A stretch of DNA of 64,000 nt from Clostridia bacterium (GCA_017394805.1 JAFPXC010000023.1:1-64000); one strand, 5' to 3'. Numbered from the stretch's first letter, positions 1 to 7,263 are shown. A program made the numbers and translations. The notes: generated from the sequence alone by a model not told the origin.

Positions 1-302
1 AATTGCCCACTGGGCGCGAAGCTGTCCAATTTGCACGGGATAACAATTTTGTTGTTCGAAACGGCTAATTCCAATTCGTTCTTTACGTGTTCGGATTCAT
101 TCGAGTTTTCCGAATACAGCAACAAAATGCAATCGACGTCTTTTATGGCCATTTCGATTCCTTCCGCATAATTCATTCCACCGATTAAATCACGATAGGC
201 TATCCAACACGGGATTTTTAATTCGTTTTCGATATAATTCAGCATTAAATCCGCAAAAGCGCGGTCTTTGGTTGAATACGAAATAAATACTCTTGCTTTC
301 AT
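1..302 (-). CDS. TIR-domain protein, 3' end cut by the window edge
   Basis: The first 100 codons read MKARVFISYSTKDRAFADLM..., a TIR_2-type TIR domain: the betaA strand with FISYS-x-KD, the CWIAYRDL stretch before a GG turn, a YAEGIE helix where family members carry the catalytic Glu, ILLLYSENSNES, and the closing KNELELAV helix. Bacterial TIR domains of this kind usually cleave NAD or make cyclic ADP-ribose signals in anti-phage defence; that role is inferred. The ATG at 302-300 has an AAGGAG ribosome site about 9 bases upstream and its own promoter. Codon use (att, aat, gaa, tta) is much more AT-rich than in every other gene here, which suggests recent transfer. The effector part or partner genes lie beyond the left edge. 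Confidence 0.85.
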   Translation of the reverse strand, partial: MKARVFISYSTKDRAFADLMLNYIENELKIPCWIAYRDLIGGMNYAEGIEMAIKDVDCILLLYSENSNESEHVKNELELAVSNNKIVIPCKLDSFAPSGQ

Positions 303-336
303 GGGGTAATTTCTCCTTGCTTTTGTTTATAAAAAA

Positions 337-366
337 ATAGTATCATATTGCAAATACATTTGTCAA
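337..366 (-). promoter_or_regulatory. sigma-A-type promoter of the TIR gene
   Basis: On the minus strand TTGACA (366-361) is followed after 18 bases by TACTAT (342-337), about 35 bases before the start codon. It separates the TIR gene from the peptidase gene that ends at 448. Confidence 0.55.
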
Positions 367-447
367 TATCGAAAAAAAGAATCTATGGACAATGATTCAC
401 ATGCATGGTTTATCTTTGCGGTATATTTGTGTTGAAAATATTGTTGC

Positions 448-1728
448 TTATCTTGACAATACTTGCTTCGCTTTTTGCATCTCAGCGTCGTCCGTCAATG
501 CGCCCAAGATTTCGTTGGGTTTTACCGCCAAGTCGGGGGAGAGGGGCTTCTCGTGAATGTTGTAGCGGCCGCCCTCCGCCGAGGGATCGACGATGTAGTA
601 GTAGCCGTTGACCATCACCACGTAGTACTGGTCGAGTATGCCCGTTCGCTTGCCCGACACGTTTTCGTCGTAGATGGGTTCGGTCTTTTGGAAGACGCCC
701 TTGCCGAAGGTGGATTGACCGATTACGGTGGTGTTGGCCTTGTTGTAGGCGCGGCAGGCGCCGATGAGGGCTTCGGCCGCAGAGGCCGTGTCGCCGTCGC
801 ACAGAATGACGAGGGGCAGGTTGGGGATATAGTTGTCCTCTTTGACGGTGACGCTCACCACCTTTTTGCTCTTTTTGTACTGCAATTCGAGTATTTCGGT
901 GGTGCCGTCGTTGCCGAGGGGCACGAAGTAGGAGGCGATGATGGCGAGGTCGTCCGTGCTGCCGCCGCCGTTGCCCCTCAGGTCGAGGATGAGTTTGGTT
1001 TGGGCGGTCTCTTGGAATGCGGTCATGCACGCCTTGAAGTCGTCCGCGGCCGATTTGACCGTGCCGTCCGGCAACTGCGCCTTGGTAAAGTTTTTGAGGG
1101 AGATATAGCCCACGTTCGTGCCGTCGCCGAAGACGTCCGCCGTGAATTGTGCCTTGGGCACGTAGCCTTTTTGCTTGGTGTAGGCGTAGTCGCCTACCTG
1201 TACGCCCGCGCGCACGATGCGCAGAGTGAGCACGGTGCCTTCTTCGCCCGTGGTGTACTTGGACATCGCGCTTTTCGATAGGCCGCGCACGCGATTGAAG
1301 ACGGGGTTGCCGTCCTCGTCCGTAATGGTGCTGTTGGCGATGGCGTATATCTCGTCACCGCGCTGCAAGTGGAAGCCGTCCGAGAAGGTGGCGTCCGCGG
1401 GGAAGCCCTTTACGACGTCTTTGATGAGGTGTTCGTTGTATTGGGTGGTCGTCATGACGATGCCGATACTGCTGTCCGAGGTCTGCGCGTACAAAGTGTC
1501 CGTCAGATAGGTGTAGTTGTCGAGGCTGTCCAAAACGGCCTCGGCGGCCACGAAGTCGAGGTCGTCTACGTCCAATTCGCCGATGTAGTTGGCTTCGATA
1601 AGCCCCAAAGCCGTCTGCAACATATCCATTTTGTCGATGGTGCGTTCTTCTTGACGGCAACCGACGGCGCCTGCCGCTACGATTAAGACCAATATAATGC
1701 ACAGTATTCCCAACGAGACTTTTTTCAT
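448..1728 (-). CDS. S41 family C-terminal processing peptidase, lipoprotein
   Basis: A 426-residue serine protease of the CtpA/CtpB family, probably acting on the outer face of the membrane. Residues 1-24 are a lipoprotein signal ending in AVGC (Cys24). A PDZ-like region spans about 85-180 (RGDEIYAI near 123-130). The S41 core shows DLRGNGGG (249-256), the catalytic Ser in DTASAAE (Ser316) and the catalytic Lys in FGKG (Lys343). I chose the ATG at 1728 because it forms an ATGA overlap with the upstream ABC gene and follows AGGAGAAG; an earlier in-frame start would add an implausible Arg-rich leader. The gene is co-transcribed with, and probably translationally coupled to, the ABC gene. In other Bacillota such proteases process sporulation or signalling proteins; the substrate here is unknown. 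Confidence 0.88.
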   Translation of the reverse strand: MKKVSLGILCIILVLIVAAGAVGCRQEERTIDKMDMLQTALGLIEANYIGELDVDDLDFVAAEAVLDSLDNYTYLTDTLYAQTSDSSIGIVMTTTQYNEHLIKDVVKGFPADATFSDGFHLQRGDEIYAIANSTITDEDGNPVFNRVRGLSKSAMSKYTTGEEGTVLTLRIVRAGVQVGDYAYTKQKGYVPKAQFTADVFGDGTNVGYISLKNFTKAQLPDGTVKSAADDFKACMTAFQETAQTKLILDLRGNGGGSTDDLAIIASYFVPLGNDGTTEILELQYKKSKKVVSVTVKEDNYIPNLPLVILCDGDTASAAEALIGACRAYNKANTTVIGQSTFGKGVFQKTEPIYDENVSGKRTGILDQYYVVMVNGYYYIVDPSAEGGRYNIHEKPLSPDLAVKPNEILGALTDDAEMQKAKQVLSR

Positions 1729-2765
1729 ACTTCTTCTCCTTCGTCGCCGTCGACGCGCCACTCGCTCGAGGCGTCATATACGGGCGCTCGGCCTTCCAAT
1801 ACGGCCGAGGTTTTTTGCCCTACGTCGAGCCGTCCTTCGACGACCACGTTGCGGTCCGCGCTTTCCAAAACGCTGTACCATTTGCCCTCCGTCCACAGCA
1901 CGTTGCGCACCGCGTATTCGTCGCCGTCCGTGAGGCGATACATGGAGGGCGATATGCCCGCGAGGACGCGTTTGCCCTCGTAGGTGGGGGGGTAATTCGC
2001 TACCACGACGCCTCCTTCCGTGTGCACGGCACCGTCTTTGGCCACGCCTTCGACCGCACGCCAAAAAGGGTTGGTTTGGGTGGCGACGTACACCGAGGGT
2101 TTGGTGCGCTTGAGCGTGGCGGGCAGGTCGTGAGCCAACAGGTAGCCGTTGGACAATACGGCGACTTTTTCGCCCAGACTCATCACCTCGTCTATGCTGT
2201 CCGTCGCGTAGAGCACTACGCCGCGATAGTCGCGCAAGAAGCGGGATAGCGTCCAAAAGATCGCCCGTCTGTCGTCTTGCCTGAGACGCGCCAAGGGATT
2301 GTCGATAAGCAACACTTTGCGCGGGAACAAGGCGGCGCGGGCCAACGCCAAGCGAACTTTGACGGCCTCGTCGGCGCGGTAGGTCGGGTTGTCGAGAAAG
2401 GTCTTCTCTAATCCCCATTGCTTGAGAAGGGGCGCTAGAATGCCCGCCCACTCGGGTTTGGGCACCTTGCGAATGCGCAAGGGGTAGGTCAGGTTGTACC
2501 ATAGACTGCGCCGATTGAACAGCGCGAGATCGTCGAAGACCATGCCCACGTCGCCGCCTTTGCCTGCGTCGAGGGGGTGGCCGTCCAATAGGATCTCGCC
2601 GTCGTATCGATTGATGCCCGCGATACATTTGAGAAGAGCCGTCTTGCCGCCGCCCGCTTCGCCGTACAAAACGCCGACGCCTTCGCCAAAGGTGAGGGAG
2701 ACGTCGTGCAGGCACTCCGCGTGCCCGAAAAAGGATAGATGCAGGTGGTTGACGGTCAATTCCAT
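1725..2765 (-). CDS. Degenerate ABC-transporter ATPase-like protein
   Basis: 346 residues. The N-terminal 200 align with MalK/PotA-type ATPases, and a C-terminal TOBE-like extension (about 215-346) follows. Walker A is intact (GEAGGGKT, 35-42). The Q-loop Gln is Asp (VFDD, 77-80), the LSGGQ signature is YRADEA (129-134), the Walker B Glu is Asn (VLLIDN, 151-156) and the switch His is Asp (YATDS, 186-190). It may bind ATP but is unlikely to hydrolyse it normally, so a regulatory or structural role is more plausible than transport. No permease is nearby. Its only neighbour is the S41 protease, linked by an ATGA overlap. The -10 element sits 6 bases before the ATG, so the mRNA is probably leaderless. 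Confidence 0.8.
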   Translation of the reverse strand: MELTVNHLHLSFFGHAECLHDVSLTFGEGVGVLYGEAGGGKTALLKCIAGINRYDGEILLDGHPLDAGKGGDVGMVFDDLALFNRRSLWYNLTYPLRIRKVPKPEWAGILAPLLKQWGLEKTFLDNPTYRADEAVKVRLALARAALFPRKVLLIDNPLARLRQDDRRAIFWTLSRFLRDYRGVVLYATDSIDEVMSLGEKVAVLSNGYLLAHDLPATLKRTKPSVYVATQTNPFWRAVEGVAKDGAVHTEGGVVVANYPPTYEGKRVLAGISPSMYRLTDGDEYAVRNVLWTEGKWYSVLESADRNVVVEGRLDVGQKTSAVLEGRAPVYDASSEWRVDGDEGEEV

Positions 2766-2771
2766 ATAGAT

Positions 2772-2800
2772 ATCATATAACTATCCTTTGGAAAAGTCAA
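2772..2800 (-). promoter_or_regulatory. Promoter giving a leaderless ABC-gene transcript
   Basis: Minus-strand TTGACT (2800-2795), 17-base spacer, TATGAT (2777-2772), then 6 bases to the ATG at 2765. No Shine-Dalgarno sequence fits between. Confidence 0.7.
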
Positions 2801-2833
2801 GCATACCCCGAGGCTGGGGGCGTATATTATAGT

Positions 2834-3850
2834 ATGAAACCGTTTTGGGAGGATATTTGTCGCGCCGCTCGCGCTACGGGCGTGCTGGTGGCTACCTTGG
2901 TGGGTGCAGGCTACGCCACGGGGCGGGAGATGAGCCAATATTTCGGCGAGGCGTCGTGGGCGACGTTGATTTTGGCCGCCGTGTTGATCGCGCTGTTCTC
3001 GATGGCGTTTCTCTACGTGGGTGCCAAAGGCGGGGAGAGGCGGGGCAAGTTGTTCAAAGTCTACGAAGTGGGGCTTTCGGTGCTGGCCGTGGTGAGTTGC
3101 GGCGTGATGGTGGCGGCGGGCAAGGCCCTGCTGTCGAGCGCTTGGACGGCGCTCGTCATTGCCTTGGTGGGCGTGTTGATTTGCTTGACGGACAAGGTTT
3201 TCCACGCGGCCAACGTGGCGGCGGTGCCCATTTTGCTGTTGTTGGTGGCCGTCGTGGCCTTTCGCGCGCCCTCGGTGGCCGTGGGTACGGCGTTTTTGCC
3301 CCTGTCCGCCGCCAACTATGCGGGAATGAATCTGCTCTTTGAGGGGGAACTCTTGCGCAGGGAAGGGGAGGGTATGCGCCCCCGCGCCATTCTCATGGCG
3401 GGCGTGGGCATCGCCGTGTGTATGGGGCTGTTGCTTTGCGCGATGCACGGGGTGGTGGGCGCGTCGCCCTCCGAATTGCCTTTCGCGGACGCGGCGGACG
3501 CGATGGGACTGTCGGCTTTGGCCACGGGCGTGATCTTGCTGTCCGTGCTGACGTCCATCGCGGGCGGTATGCGGGTGGCGCTGACCGTGTGGTGCGAGCG
3601 GATGCCGCAGTCGGTGGCGGCGCTGTTGGCCTTACTGGTTGCCCTGTTGGTGGCGGTGATCCCTTTCGCCACCTTGGTGCGCTACGTCTATCCCGTCCTG
3701 GGGTGGCTGGGCGTGGCGGTGGTGGTCGTCTATACCGCGATCGCCGTGTACGCGTTGACGAAAGGTCGCGTGCGCGGGGGTAAAAGGCCCGTTTGGCGAC
3801 GAAGCGCGGGGTGCTTTGGGCAAAAACTCGGAAAAAAGGGGGAATATTAG
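2834..3850 (+). CDS. YkvI-like integral membrane protein
   Basis: 338 residues with about ten hydrophobic segments. The first carries ATLVGAGYATGREMSQYFG, matching the G-x-G-(F/Y)-A-(S/T)-G-(Q/R)-E-(I/M) motif of the YkvI family, distant relatives of APC-superfamily transporters with no known substrate. The C-terminus is short and basic. The ATG at 2834 is preceded by TATATT five bases upstream and has no Shine-Dalgarno sequence, so it may be leaderless, but I see no good -35. It stands alone, divergent from the ABC gene. Family assignment is fairly secure; function is unknown. Confidence 0.75.
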   Translation: MKPFWEDICRAARATGVLVATLVGAGYATGREMSQYFGEASWATLILAAVLIALFSMAFLYVGAKGGERRGKLFKVYEVGLSVLAVVSCGVMVAAGKALLSSAWTALVIALVGVLICLTDKVFHAANVAAVPILLLLVAVVAFRAPSVAVGTAFLPLSAANYAGMNLLFEGELLRREGEGMRPRAILMAGVGIAVCMGLLLCAMHGVVGASPSELPFADAADAMGLSALATGVILLSVLTSIAGGMRVALTVWCERMPQSVAALLALLVALLVAVIPFATLVRYVYPVLGWLGVAVVVVYTAIAVYALTKGRVRGGKRPVWRRSAGCFGQKLGKKGEY

Positions 3851-3863
3851 CGAAAAAACCCTA

Positions 3864-3892
3864 TTGACATAGGCGGCATAATAAGATATAAT
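3864..3892 (+). promoter_or_regulatory. Consensus sigma-A promoter of the pilin-like gene
   Basis: TTGACA (3864-3869), 17-base spacer, TATAAT (3887-3892): a perfect consensus, suggesting strong expression. GGAGGT precedes the ATG at 3928. Confidence 0.88.
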
Positions 3893-3927
3893 ATAGGAAG
3901 CAAAACGCAAGTTTTTGGAGGTAAATT

Positions 3928-4410
3928 ATGAAATTAAGAAAGATTTTCAAAAATAAATTGGCGTTCTCGTTGGTCGAATTGGTCGTCGTTATCGCCATTA
4001 TGGCCATTTTGGCCGGTGCCGTCGCGGGTGCCGTCGTCGGCGTGCGTGACAACGCCAACAAGAACCAAGTGCAGACCGCGGCATCCGAGGTGTCCAAGCA
4101 GTTGCAGTTGGCTATCGCCGGTGAAGGCGACGCGGGATGGTTGTCCAACACGATGGACGCCGCCAACGTCGTGAAAAATCTCAAGAAAGTGTTGTCCGGT
4201 TTCGGCGTGGATAACGCCAACATCTATACCGGTACGTTGAAAACGCCCGAGGGCGACGCGCCTTATCTGCAAGTCCCCGCCAAACCCTCCGCGGGTTGGT
4301 TGAAGACCACTTCCTCGTTCCTCATCTACACCGGCAAGAAAAAGGTCACCGTTACCTTGAACGGTGAGACCGGCTTGTGCACTGTCGGTTCCATCACCGC
4401 TTACTCCTGA
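3928..4410 (+). CDS. Type IV pilin-like protein with N-methylation motif
   Basis: 160 residues beginning with a short basic leader and A-FSLVELVVVIAIMAIL, the class III signal in which a prepilin peptidase cuts before Phe and Glu5 is kept. A long hydrophobic helix follows, then a soluble domain of about 120 residues with a Gly/Thr-rich C-terminus. The family forms pili or pseudopili (type II secretion, competence). No peptidase, ATPase or other pilin gene is in the window. It has a consensus promoter, a strong ribosome site (GGAGGT) and its own terminator, so it is a highly expressed single-gene unit. Whether it is a major pilin or another surface protein cannot be told. Confidence 0.85.
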   Translation: MKLRKIFKNKLAFSLVELVVVIAIMAILAGAVAGAVVGVRDNANKNQVQTAASEVSKQLQLAIAGEGDAGWLSNTMDAANVVKNLKKVLSGFGVDNANIYTGTLKTPEGDAPYLQVPAKPSAGWLKTTSSFLIYTGKKKVTVTLNGETGLCTVGSITAYS

Positions 4411-4450
4411 TAACCGAGATATAGAGCACTAAATCGTTTGAAAGACAAAA

Positions 4451-4475
4451 GGGCAGTTTGGTACTGCCCTTTTTC
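4451..4475 (+). terminator. Intrinsic terminator of the pilin-like gene
   Basis: Stem AGGGCAGT (4451-4458) pairs with ACTGCCCT (4464-4471) around a 5-base loop and runs into a T tract. Confidence 0.85.
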
Positions 4476-4555
4476 GTGCGCATTTTTGCGGCGTTCCGTG
4501 TGGTGAAAGTATCTCGAATGGGGAAAGTATAGCACCACTTATCGTTGCTCGTAGG

Positions 4556-4740
4556 GGGCATTGGGGAAGTGTCTGCGTGGCGAATGCGTAGGCGGGGGAA
4601 TCAAAAAGTGCCTTGCAAAATGCGTAGGCGGGGCATTGGGGAAGTGCTTTGCAAAGTGCGTAGGTGGGACGTTGAAAAAGTGCCTGCGTGGCGAAGCGCG
4701 TAGGCTGTGTGGGCGTTGGAAAAGCACCCGTGGCGCGATG
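4556..4740. repeat. Degenerate tandem repeat of about 36-45 bases, five units
   Basis: Units starting near 4559, 4598, 4634, 4670 and 4714 share the pattern (cat/cgt)tg-ggaaagtg-c..tgc..-gcgtaggcgggg, with substitutions and small indels. The stretch between the pilin terminator (4475) and the minus-strand gene ending at 4779 holds nothing else I can identify. A 70-codon plus-strand frame runs through it (GKC.AKCVGG-like repeats) but it lacks a ribosome site and looks like a by-product of the repeat. Confidence 0.65.
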
Positions 4741-4778
4741 GCGGAGGGTGCGGCGTTCGTCGGGCGCGGGTAGATGGG

Positions 4779-5048
4779 TCAGGGGGCGATCATAGAAAGA
4801 AGCGCTTTCATTTTGTCGCGTTGCTCGGGGGTGAGCATGGGCGCCATTTGGTCGTAAAAAGCCCGTAACGTATCCGCGTTCAGGGTGCCGTCGGCCTTGG
4901 CGCGGGCGGCTTCTTGCATCAAAAGAGACGTGAGGTCTCCCTCGTTCATTTTGGCTAAGTCCTCGACGGATTTGGCCGCGTCGGCGGGTGCGCCTTGGGG
5001 CGCGGCGTTGTTTCGTTTGTCCTCGCGTTGTTCTCGAAAAGATTTCAT
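4779..5048 (-). CDS. Small unknown protein, second of a pair
   Basis: 89 residues starting MKSFREQREDKRNN, then an Ala/Pro linker (about 15-30) and a predicted helical region (DLTSLLMQEAARAKADG, LRAFYDQMAPMLTPEQRDKM). No signal peptide, membrane segment or cysteine is seen. The ATG at 5048 begins one base after the stop of the preceding gene, so the two are almost certainly translated from one message. I do not recognise the family. The tail resembles helical-hairpin segments of small cytosolic regulatory proteins in Clostridia, but that is only an impression. Confidence 0.6.
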   Translation of the reverse strand: MKSFREQREDKRNNAAPQGAPADAAKSVEDLAKMNEGDLTSLLMQEAARAKADGTLNADTLRAFYDQMAPMLTPEQRDKMKALLSMIAP

Positions 5049-5049
5049 A

Positions 5050-5316
5050 TCAAAAATGGTTGTATTGCACTGAATCGTCGGGCTTTGCGCCTTGCGTAGG
5101 CTCGGCGTTGGCCGTGCCCAAAGCGCGCATAAGGGCGGCCATGGCGGCGTACCGCGGGTCGTATTGCGCCAAAAGCGCCAATAGGGCGGTGGGCGTCGGC
5201 CCATCCCTACGGATACTCTCCACCGTTTTGATGACGCGCAAGGTCTTGTCCAAGTCCTGCGTGTTTTGCCCCGCCATTTTGAGGGCCGCCGCTAAGGCTT
5301 CCGAATTGACTTCCAT
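5050..5316 (-). CDS. Small unknown protein, first of a pair
   Basis: 88 residues from the ATG at 5316 (MEVNSEALAAALKMAGQ). It is mostly helical and Ala-rich, with TPTALLALLAQYDPRYAAMAALM in the middle and an acidic-polar C-terminus. The upstream in-frame ATG at 5361 lies inside repeat DNA and was not chosen. No convincing Shine-Dalgarno sequence is visible. The gene lies directly beside the 135-base hairpin repeat. It is paired with the next small gene; function is unknown. The two proteins both end in amphipathic helices and may interact (inference). Confidence 0.55.
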   Translation of the reverse strand: MEVNSEALAAALKMAGQNTQDLDKTLRVIKTVESIRRDGPTPTALLALLAQYDPRYAAMAALMRALGTANAEPTQGAKPDDSVQYNHF

Positions 5317-5327
5317 ACTTGTATATA

Positions 5328-5462
5328 TGCGGAAAGGTTGCTGGGTGTGCGGGGACGGCAAAGGCGTAGGTGAAGTTTTCGCTACGCGAAAGTGAAGTTC
5401 GCTTTGCGAGTGAAGTTCAAGGCATAGCCTTGAGTGAAGTTTGCGCGGGGCGCAAGTTGTGG
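5328..5462. repeat. 135-bp hairpin-rich repeat, copy 1
   Basis: Copy 2 lies at 5600-5734 with two mismatches. Inside are small hairpins with 2-3 base loops separated by GTGAAGTT: TTCGC-tac-GCGAA, TCGC-ttt-GCGA, CAAGGC-at-AGCCTTG and TTGCGC-gg-GGCGCAA. The unit ends in GTTGTGG. Confidence 0.85.
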
Positions 5463-5599
5463 TAGGGAATAGATAGGGGCAATGAAGAAGACGTTAGTGC
5501 CTCTAACAGGGGGATCCCTTGCGCCATCGCTGCGCTCCGGGCAATAGACCGCCTGCCTCGGGATGACGTGTGTGAACGTGAATTGCAACTTCGTTGCGT

Positions 5600-5734
5600 T
5601 GCGGAAAGGTTGCTGGGTGTGCGGGGACGGCAAAGGCGTAGGTGAAGTTTTCGCTACGCGAAAGTGAAGTTCGCTTTGCGAGTGAAGTTCGAGGCACAGC
5701 CTTGAGTGAAGTTTGCGCGGGGCGCAAGTTGTGG
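5600..5734. repeat. 135-bp hairpin-rich repeat, copy 2
   Basis: Near-identical to 5328-5462, offset 272 bases. Just before it another unit of the same style occurs (GTGAATT followed by GCAAC-ttc-GTTGC). The 5463-5599 spacer has no gene. Confidence 0.85.
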
Positions 5735-5785
5735 CAGATAGAGCCTGTCGGCGAGAGGGCAAATTGTTTTGGGCGTGCAAATCGC

Positions 5786-5815
5786 TTGACTTGGCTTGGA
5801 CATTAGCGGTATAAT
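5786..5815 (+). promoter_or_regulatory. Promoter of the thiT riboswitch transcript
   Basis: TTGACT (5786-5791), 18-base spacer, TATAAT (5810-5815). Transcription would start at about 5822, the first base of the aptamer P1 stem. Confidence 0.8.
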
Positions 5816-5821
5816 GTAAGG

Positions 5822-5894
5822 GCATTAGGGGTGACGGTAGTCTGAGATAATACCCTTTGAACTTGTGGAGTTAATACTCGCGTAAGGAATATGC
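5822..5894 (+). promoter_or_regulatory. TPP riboswitch (THI element)
   Basis: The leader has the conserved thiamine-pyrophosphate aptamer elements: AGGGGTG near the 5' end, CTGAGATAATACCC, TTTGAACTTG, and a 3' GTAAGGAA, closed by a P1 helix of GCATT with AATATGC. It is followed at once by a terminator and then a thiamine transporter gene. High thiamine pyrophosphate should favour termination (known mechanism of the class). Confidence 0.92.
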
Positions 5895-5901
5895 AAAGGC
5901 T

Positions 5902-5927
5902 GCCGTATTTGTATGCGGCGGTTTTTT
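5902..5927 (+). terminator. Riboswitch-controlled terminator
   Basis: GCCGTAT (5902-5908) pairs with ATGCGGC (5913-5919) with one G-U pair and a 4-base loop, followed by six T. It sits between the TPP aptamer and the thiT ribosome site. Confidence 0.8.
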
Positions 5928-5953
5928 GTTGCCCTTGCCAAAAGGAGACAAAT

Positions 5954-7195
5954 ATGGATTTCAGTTTGAATTGGAGCAACCTTAAAACAATTTGTATGTG
6001 GTTCGGCATCATCTTCGGCGCGTTGAGCCTCGCTTTGGGCATCGCCGTGTTCGTCAAGCGGCGGGAGAAGTTTCGCGCGTTCCTTAGGACATGGTTCGGC
6101 TTCGTCGTCGTGTTCGCCGTCGTGACGGGCGTGTATGCGTTGGTGCTGACCTGCCGCGAGATGGTCGCCGAGGGCAACTTTATCCCGCAACTCTTCTATC
6201 CCATCGCGGCCACCTTGTTGTGGACAATCGCGGGGCTATTGGCGCTGCTAATCGTTTGGTTGGTCAAGCGCAGCGCCGCCCGCGTGGTCGGGTTCGTGTG
6301 GGCCGCGGGTATATTGGCGGGCCTCGTGGCCGCCATCGTCGTGTTGAGCCGCTACTACGTAGAGGTCATCGACCCGTCGGGGTATTACGCCAACGTCAGC
6401 ACGGTGGCCTTGGCCATCGGCGCGGTCGTTTTGGTGGTCGCCCTCGTCACGTTCGCCGTCTTCTGCGGGCGCAAGACGGACAAGGAAGAGGAGACGCACT
6501 CCATCGTCTTCGCGGGCGTGTCGGTGGCGCTGTCGTTCGCGTTGAGTTACGTCACCTTTTTCAAAATGCCGCAGGGCGGTTCTATCACCCTGACGAGTAT
6601 TTTGCCGTTGCTCGTGTACAGTTATCGCTTCGGTACGCGCAAGGGTATCGTGGCGGGCTTGGTGTACGGCTTGTTGCAGGCCGTGCAAGACCCGTGGATC
6701 ATTCACCCCGCGCAGTTTTTGCTGGATTACCCCTTGGCCTTTGCCATGCTCGGCCTGTGCGGATGGCTGAAAGACTTGCGTAACGTCAAGGTCAACGACT
6801 TCGCGTCCTTCCTCGTGGGCGGCGTTACGTGCGTGCTACTACGCTACGTTTCCCACGTCATTAGCGGTATCTTCGCCTTTTCGTCCTACGCGATGGAAGG
6901 GTACGGCGCGGTGGCCTGGGGCTTCTTGTACAACACGTTCTGCCTGGTGGACGGCGCTATCGCCATAGCGGCGGGCGCGCTGTTGTTCGCCAACAAGGGC
7001 GTGCGCAGATTGGTGTTCGAGGGTACGCCGCGCAAAGTCCCCGCGCCCAAGGCGGAGGAAAAGGCGGAAGGAGCCACCGCCGCTTACGTTCCCAAGGAGG
7101 AAACCGTCGCCCAAGAAGAGGTAGCCCAAGAGACCGCCAAAGAAGAGGAGAGCGCCGAGAAAGAAGAGGGCGCACCCATTGCGGACGGCGAATGA
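5954..7195 (+). CDS. thiT: ThiT-type thiamine ECF transporter S component with extra N-terminal membrane domain
   Basis: 413 residues. Residues 180-350 are ThiT: the substrate-site motif FFKMPQGGSITLTSILPLL (202-220) and YGLLQAVQDPWIIHPAQFLLDYPLAF are characteristic. ThiT binds thiamine with high affinity and works with a shared EcfAA'T module, which is not in this window. Residues 1-172 add about five hydrophobic helices, and about 360-413 form a Glu/Ala-rich soluble tail; neither is part of ordinary ThiT of roughly 190 residues. The ATG at 5954 follows AAAGGAG. The TPP riboswitch directly upstream confirms the thiamine role. Confidence 0.93.
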   Translation: MDFSLNWSNLKTICMWFGIIFGALSLALGIAVFVKRREKFRAFLRTWFGFVVVFAVVTGVYALVLTCREMVAEGNFIPQLFYPIAATLLWTIAGLLALLIVWLVKRSAARVVGFVWAAGILAGLVAAIVVLSRYYVEVIDPSGYYANVSTVALAIGAVVLVVALVTFAVFCGRKTDKEEETHSIVFAGVSVALSFALSYVTFFKMPQGGSITLTSILPLLVYSYRFGTRKGIVAGLVYGLLQAVQDPWIIHPAQFLLDYPLAFAMLGLCGWLKDLRNVKVNDFASFLVGGVTCVLLRYVSHVISGIFAFSSYAMEGYGAVAWGFLYNTFCLVDGAIAIAAGALLFANKGVRRLVFEGTPRKVPAPKAEEKAEGATAAYVPKEETVAQEEVAQETAKEEESAEKEEGAPIADGE

Positions 7196-7207
7196 TAGCG
7201 CAATCGG

Positions 7208-7236
7208 TTGACTATGGTCGGCGGTTGTGATACAAT
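7208..7236 (+). promoter_or_regulatory. Promoter of the DegV gene
   Basis: TTGACT (7208-7213), 17-base spacer, TACAAT (7231-7236); AAAGGAG precedes the ATG at 7264. Confidence 0.75.
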
Positions 7237-7263
7237 GGGACTACCAACCAAAAGGAGAACATT

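Noticed and set aside
463..1281. 272-codon plus-strand frame
   Set aside because: Mirror frame of the S41 peptidase gene, whose motifs are unambiguous on the minus strand. High GC makes many such shadow frames in the window.
4556..4773. 70-codon plus-strand frame and possible CRISPR-like array
   Set aside because: The frame follows the tandem repeat and lacks a ribosome site. The units are contiguous and diverged, without unique spacers, so it is not CRISPR.
5382..5825. 147-codon minus-strand frame across the hairpin repeats
   Set aside because: It is made almost wholly of repeat copies, so the same peptide occurs twice. It has no ribosome site and ends at the thiT promoter.
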